Below, piece after piece: positions 1 to 5,077 of a DNA stretch of 5,077 nt; the stretch's first letter is position 1; each line of letters opens with the position of its first letter. The stretch covers positions 1-5,077 of the forward strand of contig CALANC010000207.1 of assembly GCA_937925895.1 (NCBI GenBank). Direction: 5' to 3'. The stretch is from an uncultured Desulfobacterales bacterium. Lineage in GTDB: Bacteria > Desulfobacterota > Desulfobacteria > Desulfobacterales > UBA11574. Under the pieces are notes generated by a model. The model worked only from the letters and a program-made list of their open reading frames with translations, was not told the origin of the DNA and did no database searches. The position numbers and the translations under genes are program-made.

Positions 1-2039
1 AGAATGAATTCGTCGATATTTTACAGGAAAGAAAAAATAGGGCACTGAGGCAGCGGATTACCATAAACTACAACATTGAGTCGCTAACCGAGACTGAAAC
101 AGAGACATACATAAAATACAGACTGCGGATTGCAGGAACAAAGGCACTCGTTTTCGATGCTGGTGCGATTCGAGAAATATTTGCCTTTTCCGGCGGCTAT
201 CCTCGACTGATCAATATCATCTGCGATCATGCCTTGTTGAGTGGTTTTGTTAAGGAAGTTGAAATCATATCTACAGATGTCATAAAAGAGTGCAAAAAAG
301 AATTGCGGCTATCAGAGTGGGATTCCGGACCAGATATTAATGCCTTTAAAGAAGATGGGAAAGATGGGCATGAAAAAGTAGAGATTTCAGAGAAAGATGC
401 CGAAAGTTCAGACGATGAAGACGCTCCCATACGCCTTACTCGGGGCTTATATCGGGAAGCACCGACATTCGAGCCCGAAAAAAAACCCTTTAGCCCATTT
501 GTCTTAGCTGTCGCCGTGATCGTATTGATCGGAGGTATCGTCGGGTATGTTTATTATAACGCAGAAAAGGGAAAAACTACAAGACCTGGTGCTGCAACTC
601 TGAAACAAAATCAAGTGCCTTATTCGAAGCAGTTGGATTCGAAAAAAAACGATGGCATCATTGTTCCTCCTACTCAGAACGCTCCTGATGTTCAACCCGG
701 GAAAAAAGTAGATGAAATGTTATCATCCGGCACCACTCCGGAAACAGAAATGGAATCCGGATTGCTTAAGGACATGGTTTCGGAAGAGATGAAGTCTTTG
801 GACAGATTGTCGTCGGATCGAACCCCTGACGATATCGATATAAAGGATGAGGCTGGTGAACAGGAATTGAAAAGCGACGAATCAAAACCTGCCGCCGAAA
901 TACCGGCTTCCGAAAAAGAGCCGGATAAGATGCAAAAGCAATCCAAACTACCCGAGAAACCACAAACCAGACCAATAGCTTCCAAGACATCCAAAAAGTA
1001 TGAAACCAAACAAAAGACATCAACAGTGAAGGTTGCTTCTAAATCTTCTGAGGTCGTAAAAAAGCCATTAACAGGTTCAGTAAAGGACAAACAAGCGGTT
1101 AAGATCAAAAAGCCCAAAAGCAGCATTAAGCCGTTGGCTGCCAAGACGGGCACTTCTGAGAAAATGAAAGCGCCGGTGAAGAAGGCTCTAAAAACCAGTA
1201 GCGGCCAAATGGATTTAAAGTTCCGCTTGCAAACATTTTTAGCAGACTATAGCCGGGCTTACGAGAATAAGAAACTTGATAAATTCACCACCTTTTTTAC
1301 ATCTGATGCCGTTGAGGATGGGAAACCCTTTCGTTCTCAGTTGCCAAAATATCGCCGCAATTTTGAAATCATCGATTCGCTGAATTATAAAATTGATCTT
1401 CACAACTATTCGGTTCAGAAAGATTCCGGACTTGTTAGAGTGGAGGGGATCTTTTATGCCAGGACCCGATTGGTCAATGAGACAGACAAGTGGAGACAGA
1501 GTACCGGTGGGATTTTAATGGAGCTTGCCTCTCATGGCGATTCCTTTAGGATAAAACGGTTGGGTTCAATTGAACGTGGGGCCGTTAAGATTGCTTCAAG
1601 CGCTTCCGTACAAAAAGCCGCTCCTCCCGGGAATGCCTCTTCTCCTGTTCGTCAGGAATCACCTTTTCCTTCATTTGAAGATTTGCCTTCTCGCTTGCGA
1701 GCCTTTTTAGTCGATTACAGCAATGCTTATGAAAGTAAAAAAATAGATAACTTTGTCGCTTTTTTTACGCCTGATGCCCTTGAAAAGGGACAGCCGTTTA
1801 GTTCTTTGATTCCAAAATATCGGCGCAATTTCGAGTTAATCGACGCGCTTAATTATAGGATTGATCTTAAGCGATATGCAATTCAGGAAAACATTGGACT
1901 GATTAGGATCGAGGCGACGGTTCAGGTAAGGGTTAGGCTTGCCCAAGAAGGCGGAAAATGGCGGCAGAGCAGCAGCGGGATTACTATGGAGCTGGAGGTT
2001 TATGGAGATTCGTTTAGGATTAGAAGGTTGGATTATTGA
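1..2039 (+). CDS. ExeA/GspA-like AAA ATPase, C-terminal part, with one membrane segment and two tandem periplasmic NTF2-like domains (5' partial)
   Basis: The reading frame is open from the left edge (first full codon at base 3), so the gene begins outside the window; 678 residues are visible. Visible residues 1-100 match the C-terminal lid of ExeA/GspA-type AAA ATPases: an LRQRI-x-INYNIESL stretch, a Y-I-x-x-RL segment, then FSGGYPRLIN and CDHALL. The Walker motifs would lie upstream. An acidic stretch follows, then one hydrophobic segment at about 163-185 (PFVLAVAVIVLIGGIVGYVYY) and a long charged linker, acidic first and strongly lysine-rich at about 310-400. Two homologous NTF2/SnoaL-like domains close the protein, at about 405-522 and 561-678. 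The predicted topology is a cytoplasmic ATPase with periplasmic NTF2 domains. In the family, GspA/ExeA energises envelope assembly, and related ATPases sit in PEP-CTERM/exopolysaccharide loci; the exact role here is inferred. A TTG at 234 is mid-domain and not a real start. The gene converges on the export lipoprotein gene with a 13-base gap. Confidence 0.85.
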   Translation, partial: NEFVDILQERKNRALRQRITINYNIESLTETETETYIKYRLRIAGTKALVFDAGAIREIFAFSGGYPRLINIICDHALLSGFVKEVEIISTDVIKECKKELRLSEWDSGPDINAFKEDGKDGHEKVEISEKDAESSDDEDAPIRLTRGLYREAPTFEPEKKPFSPFVLAVAVIVLIGGIVGYVYYNAEKGKTTRPGAATLKQNQVPYSKQLDSKKNDGIIVPPTQNAPDVQPGKKVDEMLSSGTTPETEMESGLLKDMVSEEMKSLDRLSSDRTPDDIDIKDEAGEQELKSDESKPAAEIPASEKEPDKMQKQSKLPEKPQTRPIASKTSKKYETKQKTSTVKVASKSSEVVKKPLTGSVKDKQAVKIKKPKSSIKPLAAKTGTSEKMKAPVKKALKTSSGQMDLKFRLQTFLADYSRAYENKKLDKFTTFFTSDAVEDGKPFRSQLPKYRRNFEIIDSLNYKIDLHNYSVQKDSGLVRVEGIFYARTRLVNETDKWRQSTGGILMELASHGDSFRIKRLGSIERGAVKIASSASVQKAAPPGNASSPVRQESPFPSFEDLPSRLRAFLVDYSNAYESKKIDNFVAFFTPDALEKGQPFSSLIPKYRRNFELIDALNYRIDLKRYAIQENIGLIRIEATVQVRVRLAQEGGKWRQSSSGITMELEVYGDSFRIRRLDY
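1215..2036 (+). repeat. Intragenic tandem duplication encoding two NTF2-like domains
   Basis: Two copies of a roughly 118-residue domain begin at 1215 and 1683, a period of 468 bases (156 codons), joined by a linker of about 38 residues rich in Ala, Pro and Ser. A hand alignment gives about 69 identical residues of 118. Conserved blocks include F-L-x-D-Y-S-x-A-Y-E, PKYRRNFE-x-ID, LNY-x-IDL, KWRQS and GDSFRI-x-RL. The pattern of an N-terminal helix pair followed by strands ending in W-R and F-x-I-x-R-L is typical of the NTF2/SnoaL fold, also found at the C-terminus of some L,D-transpeptidase-like envelope proteins. DNA similarity is still visible in the core, for example CCAAAATATCG at 1344 and again at 1812. 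Confidence 0.8.
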
Positions 2040-2050
2040 CTGGTATTAAT

Positions 2051-2076
2051 GGTTATCTTTCCGGATTGTGATAACC
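2051..2076. terminator. Weak hairpin at the convergent gene ends (possible weak terminator)
   Basis: GGTTATC at 2051-2057 is the exact reverse complement of GATAACC at 2070-2076, with a 12-base loop. The stem covers the stop codon of the export lipoprotein gene and lies 12 bases past the stop of the ATPase gene. Neither strand has a clear T-tract after it, so it does not look like a standard intrinsic terminator. It may only be a chance inverted repeat. Confidence 0.2.
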
Positions 2077-3063
2077 CACACCCAAACCGGGGATTCCGAT
2101 GTTGATGCCGGCTCCATGGACTAACTTGCCCCAGGTGCTGATTTCCACTATGATAACATCTCTGTCTTGTACTTCCATCTCTTGATGTTCCGGATCGTTC
2201 AGGTTTAGTTTAATGATTATGCGTCCTTTGTCCTTGTCAAGCCGAATGAGTGCAAGGGATTCTTTACTATATGGCGCAACTCCACCGGCGACCACTAAAG
2301 CTTCTCTTAGAAGCAATTTATTCCTGAGTGGGTAAGATCCGGGACGTCGAACGGCACCATCAACAAAAAAATTGCCGGCCTCGGGTACAAATATGGTATC
2401 CCCGCCGATAATTTCAATGTTGAGTTCCGATCGGCCCTCTTTGATGAGTTGATCCAGGTCAACGACAAATACGTTCGGTTCACCGGGTTTACTGTTACTC
2501 CGCCGGATTTGAATCGTACGCCCTGCCTTATCCGACAGACCTCCGGCAAGTGCCATTACGTCCAGCAATCGTTGTTTGGACAAATAGTCATATGCCCCCG
2601 GTTTTTCAAACTGCCCCACAAGTGTAACCCGTTGGCTTACATGCTCTTTAACAAAGACGCTGACGTGCGGATCTTTGATGAATTGCTTCCGATAGAGCTC
2701 TTCGATTTTTACCTCGGCTTCACGAGCGGTTAGTCCTTTTATTTCTATTTGGCCCAGCAGCGATAAGGTGACATATCCTCGTGAGCTGACCCGTACGGTT
2801 GTGTTGAGATTCTCGGCTTCAAACACGGTGATTTGCAGCAGGTCTCCGGCTCCTAACAAATAGTCGCTTGGATCTACGTTCATCTTTGCGGTAGCAAACA
2901 ATTGTTCGTTTAGGCGGGTTATTTCATCACCTTTACCGGGTGCGGCGGCATACTGACCGACTACGGATTTGTTTTTACTACAACCCAATAAAAAGCCTGT
3001 TATGCTTGTTACGGTGATTGTTGCAATCGCCAGAAACCGGATAATTGATATTATTTTTTGCAT
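2053..3063 (-). CDS. Polysaccharide export lipoprotein (Poly_export and SLBB domains, Wza-like)
   Basis: The 336-residue protein is predicted to form part of the periplasmic and outer-membrane channel that exports capsule or exopolysaccharide. Residues 1-28 form a lipoprotein signal: MQKIISIIRF, a hydrophobic core, then the lipobox FLLG-C with Cys28 as the lipidated residue. The Poly_export domain spans about 66-140 (DYLLGAGDLLQITVFE, then a GYVTLSLLGQIEIKGLT block and DPHVSVFV). Two SLBB-type beta-grasp units follow, at about 145-227 (VTLVGQFEKPGAYDY) and 232-307 (FFVDGAVRRPGSYPL, then EALVVAGGV). The last 25 residues are glycine-rich, with no long helix like the Wza pore helix. I prefer the ATG at 3063 because it gives a normal-length signal peptide, although no Shine-Dalgarno precedes it. 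A TTG at 3111 has an AAGGGA motif 5 bases upstream and would add 16 residues. The gene is 104 bases downstream of the FecR-like gene and probably cotranscribed with it. Confidence 0.88.
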   Translation of the reverse strand: MQKIISIIRFLAIATITVTSITGFLLGCSKNKSVVGQYAAAPGKGDEITRLNEQLFATAKMNVDPSDYLLGAGDLLQITVFEAENLNTTVRVSSRGYVTLSLLGQIEIKGLTAREAEVKIEELYRKQFIKDPHVSVFVKEHVSQRVTLVGQFEKPGAYDYLSKQRLLDVMALAGGLSDKAGRTIQIRRSNSKPGEPNVFVVDLDQLIKEGRSELNIEIIGGDTIFVPEAGNFFVDGAVRRPGSYPLRNKLLLREALVVAGGVAPYSKESLALIRLDKDKGRIIIKLNLNDPEHQEMEVQDRDVIIVEISTWGKLVHGAGINIGIPGLGVGYHNPER

Positions 3064-3078
3064 GTAGTTAAAATGAAA

Positions 3079-3109
3079 GCGGCGGATCACAATTTCTGTG
3101 AGCCACCGC
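3079..3109 (-). promoter_or_regulatory. GC-rich hairpin in the intergenic leader before the export lipoprotein gene
   Basis: Thirteen-base arms at 3079-3091 and 3097-3109 surround a 5-base loop. Read on the minus strand, the direction in which the flanking genes are transcribed, the RNA pairs at 12 of 13 positions: one pair is a G-U wobble and there is one C-A mismatch. On the plus strand two positions fail. The minus-strand hairpin is followed by TTTCATTTT, a broken U-rich stretch, and then by the ATG at 3063. It could be a partial terminator or attenuator lowering export-gene transcription relative to the FecR-like gene, or a leader element affecting translation. Confidence 0.45.
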
Positions 3110-3167
3110 AATGTTTCCCTTATTAAATAGCAACTTAATCTTCTAAGGTTAGCAAAGTTTCACTGAT

Positions 3168-3923
3168 TTATGGTGAAGCCGGACTGGCCGCTTGTCCACC
3201 CCCGCCGCCACCACCACCACCAGCGATGAGGGCAGCAGCACCTCCAAGTACTACGACAGCAGCGCCAATAGTAATGGGTGATATACCTTCTGTAGGAGGA
3301 AATTCGGGAGGAGCCGGTTCCTCGGTCGTTGCTGGTTCCTCAGTCGTTTCCGGGATTATATCCACCTGAGCCAAATTGAGCTCTTGCCCTGATTTAATCC
3401 TCATTACTTTTCCATCGCTGGCCATCAACACCAGGGATCCGCCTTCGAATACGCCGATTTTGGTGGCGCCGTCTTGAACTGACACATAACCTTTCAACAA
3501 TCCAGCATCTGCAGATGCGTTAATCAAAATCTCATGGGTGGTTATCGCCCCATCCGGTGTTTGGAATACCAGCGTATACGGCATGGAAGAGAGAGCGAAA
3601 TAGACAGCTCCTTGTTTAATGGTCAATTTGCGTGAATCGGCAGCAGTTGTAATGGAAAACAGACTTTTGTCTGCGGCAACCAGAAACATGTTTTTCATTT
3701 TTACACCACACTCACCTTGGACGGAAATCAATGTGTCTTCAGGAAGTGGTGCTTCGGATGTAAACTGCCCTATTTTCTGGCTCCCCTGATATAAGGTAAC
3801 CTTACCTTTGGGGATGACCCTGTTTGTTGACAAGCCGGCTGAAAATGCATTCGATGAAAAAAGTAGTAGCGCGAAGATTGTCATTATCTTGAACTTGAAC
3901 TTGTGTTTTCGCATACTTTGCAT
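3168..3923 (-). CDS. Secreted FecR-like domain protein with hydrophobic poly-glycine C-terminus
   Basis: This 251-residue protein begins with a Sec signal peptide (basic MRKHKFKFK, hydrophobic IMTIFALLLF, cleavage predicted near SNAFSA-G at residue 29/30). Residues about 36-186 are beta-rich and follow the FecR pattern: GKVTLYQG, LPEDTLISV, a segment LTIKQGAVYFAL, FQTPDGAITTHEI, GYVSVQDGATKIGVFEGGSLVL, and a final RIKSGQELNL. FecR-like domains without a sigma regulator are common in envelope proteins, so an iron-signalling role is not implied. A Pro/Glu/Thr spacer (191-212, with TEEPAT/TEEPAP repeats) leads to a hydrophobic segment (about 216-234), nine consecutive glycines (235-243) and a short QAASPASP tail. 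I chose the ATG at 3923 because AAGGAG lies 8 bases upstream; a TTG at 3929 is too close to it. The export lipoprotein gene follows 104 bases downstream, suggesting a shared envelope or polysaccharide role. The exact function is unknown. Confidence 0.75.
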   Translation of the reverse strand: MQSMRKHKFKFKIMTIFALLLFSSNAFSAGLSTNRVIPKGKVTLYQGSQKIGQFTSEAPLPEDTLISVQGECGVKMKNMFLVAADKSLFSITTAADSRKLTIKQGAVYFALSSMPYTLVFQTPDGAITTHEILINASADAGLLKGYVSVQDGATKIGVFEGGSLVLMASDGKVMRIKSGQELNLAQVDIIPETTEEPATTEEPAPPEFPPTEGISPITIGAAVVVLGGAAALIAGGGGGGGGGQAASPASP

Positions 3924-3931
3924 CTTCAAAT

Positions 3932-3937
3932 CTCCTT
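3932..3937 (-). promoter_or_regulatory. Ribosome binding site of the FecR-like gene
   Basis: The minus strand reads AAGGAG followed by ATTTGAAG and then ATG, an ideal 8-base spacing. It decides the start at 3923, since the in-frame TTG at 3929 would be only 2 bases from the motif and the ATG at 3914 would be 17 bases away. Confidence 0.8.
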
Positions 3938-3998
3938 TTTAAAAGATCCGCGGTTGGTGTGATTTAACGATATAACAATGAACGTATAATGACATTAA

Positions 3999-4027
3999 AG
4001 AATATAAAAGATTAATTTTTTTGTCAA
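3999..4027 (-). promoter_or_regulatory. Sigma70-type promoter for the FecR-like / polysaccharide export pair
   Basis: On the minus strand a perfect -35 TTGACA (4022-4027) is followed by a 17-base AT-rich spacer and the -10 hexamer TATTCT (3999-4004). A transcript would start near 3992, giving a leader of about 70 nt that ends in the good ribosome binding site. No other comparable promoter is visible upstream of this pair. Confidence 0.7.
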
Positions 4028-4040
4028 GAATTATTGCTAT

Positions 4041-4186
4041 TAGAGACCTTTGAAAAATGTTCAATTATGTTCAAGGTCAAGGAAGGCGGAAATTTTAACC
4101 ACAGGCATACATTGAGTATTCCGCGGATTAAAATTTGAGCCTGACACCGAGATTGAGCAAAAGAGGGGGTTTTTCAAAGGTCTCTA
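4041..4186. mobile_element. MITE-like palindromic element with 17-bp perfect terminal inverted repeats
   Basis: TAGAGACCTTTGAAAAA at 4041-4057 is the exact reverse complement of 4170-4186. The inside is also an imperfect palindrome: AAATTTTAA (4090-4098) faces TTAAAATTT (4128-4136), GGCATAC (4104-4110) faces GTATTCC (4116-4122), and the loop ATTGA (4111-4115) sits at the exact centre. There is no coding capacity. The outermost TA on each side could be a target-site duplication, leaving a 142-bp element that starts with GAGACC. A CTAT at 4037-4040 and at 4184-4187 is an alternative reading. The layout fits a non-autonomous element moved by a transposase encoded elsewhere, but a repeated structured-RNA or REP-like family would look similar. 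Copy number cannot be judged here. Confidence 0.65.
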
Positions 4187-4190
4187 TAGG

Positions 4191-4215
4191 GAATATGAAA
4201 ATTGTCGTCATATTC
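4191..4215. terminator. AT-rich hairpin overlapping the end of the sirtuin gene
   Basis: GAATATGA at 4191-4198 and TCATATTC at 4208-4215 form a perfect 8-base stem with a 9-base loop. It overlaps the sirtuin TGA stop (4214-4216). The stem is AT-rich and no T-tract follows on the minus strand, so intrinsic termination is doubtful. The adjacent palindromic element may serve as the stronger transcript-end structure. Confidence 0.25.
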
Positions 4216-5041
4216 ACATTTTAAATATTTGCGATATATGTGGCAAAATCCGACTGCTTGGTCCCTTGATGAAGTCCCCCTGTTTGCTCGTTAAGGCAAG
4301 ATTTGAAAATGGGTTGTTTTCGACATTGACATCGACGATGATTCCACCGTATTGTTTTACTTCCCAAGCGATTTGAGCCGGAAGGTTGGTGGTACCGGAA
4401 GTCCCGACGACGATCAATAGTTCGGTCTCCTTTGCGACCTTTAGGGAACTGTTAAATCGATAATAGTGTTCGTCATAAATTTCATCAAACCAGAGAACAT
4501 GGGGACGCGTAGGGCCCCCACATTCCGGGCACTGGAGGGATCTGCGCTCCGTGTCCGTCAGTGCCCGGCTCTTTTCTCTTTTGCCCATCAAATTTGGTGG
4601 TATGGGATAGACTTTTAAAGAACACTCATTTACACATCGCTTGAAAAATATATTGCCGTGGATTTGAAACGTGTTTGTCAAGCTGTTTCCGGCCCGGAGG
4701 TGTAAATTATCAACATTCTGCGTAATGAGTGTGAAGCGATTTTTAAACAGGTTTTCCATTTCAACCAGGGCAATGTGACCCGGATTCGGTTTTGCTTCCC
4801 CACAAATGCTTATCCGATATAAATACCACTTCCAAACCTCATCGGGCGTTTTTATGAACATTCTGTAAGTCGCCATCTCCTGTGGCCGGTATTCCTTTGA
4901 TCCCATCGTCCAATACCCCTCAGGGCCTCGAAAGGTGGGTATGCCGCTTTCGGCAGATATCCCTGCCCCTGTCAATATCGTAATTCGACCGGATTCTTGG
5001 GCAAAATTTTGTAAAACTTTTTTGAGTTCGAGGGTTATCAT
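4214..5041 (-). CDS. cobB: SIR2-family NAD-dependent protein deacylase (sirtuin, class III type)
   Basis: This is a complete 275-residue sirtuin that removes acyl groups from protein lysines, consuming NAD and releasing nicotinamide and O-acyl-ADP-ribose in the cytoplasm. NAD-binding motifs are GAGISAESGIPTFRG (25-39), TQNVDNLH (107-114) and VVGTSG (211-216). The catalytic histidine is His128 in IHGN. Zinc ligands are Cys136, Cys140, Cys171 and Cys174. Tyr73 and Arg76 in WKWYLYR match the Y-x-x-R pair that binds the carboxylate of succinyl or malonyl lysine in Sirt5 and E. coli CobB, and Ala57 in QEMAT lines up with the pocket alanine. A desuccinylase/demalonylase preference is therefore predicted. 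An in-frame stop 9-11 bases before the ATG rules out a longer protein. No Shine-Dalgarno is visible. About 20-25 residues between the first and second cysteine pairs (KVYPIPPNLMGKREKSRALT) form a longer insert than usual in a compact zinc module. Confidence 0.93.
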   Translation of the reverse strand: MITLELKKVLQNFAQESGRITILTGAGISAESGIPTFRGPEGYWTMGSKEYRPQEMATYRMFIKTPDEVWKWYLYRISICGEAKPNPGHIALVEMENLFKNRFTLITQNVDNLHLRAGNSLTNTFQIHGNIFFKRCVNECSLKVYPIPPNLMGKREKSRALTDTERRSLQCPECGGPTRPHVLWFDEIYDEHYYRFNSSLKVAKETELLIVVGTSGTTNLPAQIAWEVKQYGGIIVDVNVENNPFSNLALTSKQGDFIKGPSSRILPHISQIFKM

Positions 5042-5077
5042 AGGTTATAATCTATAGCACAAAAATCAGGTTAAAAA

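Noticed and set aside
234..236. TTG as the start of a 601-residue protein
   Set aside because: The frame is open upstream to the window edge and encodes the conserved ExeA-type lid (LRQRI, SGGYPRLIN, CDHALL) without a break, so this TTG is an internal leucine.
692..1153. 153-codon open frame on the minus strand inside the ATPase gene
   Set aside because: It lies opposite the low-complexity Lys/Ser linker, shows no domain or convincing start signal, and is explained by the biased codons of the real gene.
2449..2733. 94-codon open frame on the plus strand inside the export lipoprotein gene
   Set aside because: It is antisense to well-conserved Poly_export and SLBB coding sequence and has no recognisable motif.
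3191..3222. CCACCACC run as a mobile or CRISPR-like repeat
   Set aside because: It is simply the glycine codons of the FecR-like protein tail read on the other strand; there are no spacers or longer repeat units.
3927..3929. TTG start for the FecR-like protein
   Set aside because: It lies only 2 bases from the AAGGAG motif; the ATG at 3923 has the correct 8-base spacing.
5044..5049. TATAAC as a -10 box for the sirtuin gene
   Set aside because: Transcription would begin inside the first codon or later, and no fitting -35 box sits at a 16-18 base distance.

Overview
The window looks like part of a Gram-negative (diderm) bacterial genome with a moderate base composition. The clearest signs are a lipoprotein polysaccharide-export protein of the Wza/SLBB type and an ExeA/GspA-type membrane ATPase. 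Gene content and the style of the intergenic palindrome make me think of Desulfobacterota (former Deltaproteobacteria), but that is an impression and not a demonstration.

Layout. Bases 1-2039 (+) hold the 3' part of a large gene. The visible protein starts inside the C-terminal lid of an ExeA-like AAA ATPase, crosses the membrane once, continues through a long charged linker and ends in two tandem NTF2-like domains. Only 13 bases separate it from a convergent gene (2053-3063, -) for a periplasmic/outer-membrane polysaccharide export lipoprotein. Upstream of that gene on the same strand is a secreted FecR-like protein with a hydrophobic, poly-glycine C-terminus (3168-3923, -). A strong sigma70-type promoter (3999-4027) with a clear ribosome binding site drives this pair. 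Between the pair lies a GC-rich hairpin (3079-3109), placed where it could tune expression of the export gene.

Bases 4041-4186 are a 146-bp, almost perfectly centred imperfect palindrome with 17-bp perfect terminal inverted repeats. I read it as a MITE-like mobile element. Beyond it, 4214-5041 (-) encodes a complete SIR2-family NAD-dependent deacylase whose pocket residues predict a class III (desuccinylase/demalonylase-like) enzyme.

How the genes may work together. ExeA-like ATPases and Poly_export/SLBB lipoproteins are both found in exopolysaccharide loci, including those tied to exosortase/PEP-CTERM systems. The first three genes may therefore belong to one envelope or polysaccharide locus: an inner-membrane ATPase with periplasmic NTF2 domains, a periplasmic FecR-like protein, and the export lipoprotein. 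The sirtuin looks like an unrelated housekeeping neighbour, separated by the mobile element. The most unusual item is the ATPase with two NTF2-like repeats where relatives often carry a peptidoglycan-binding domain.
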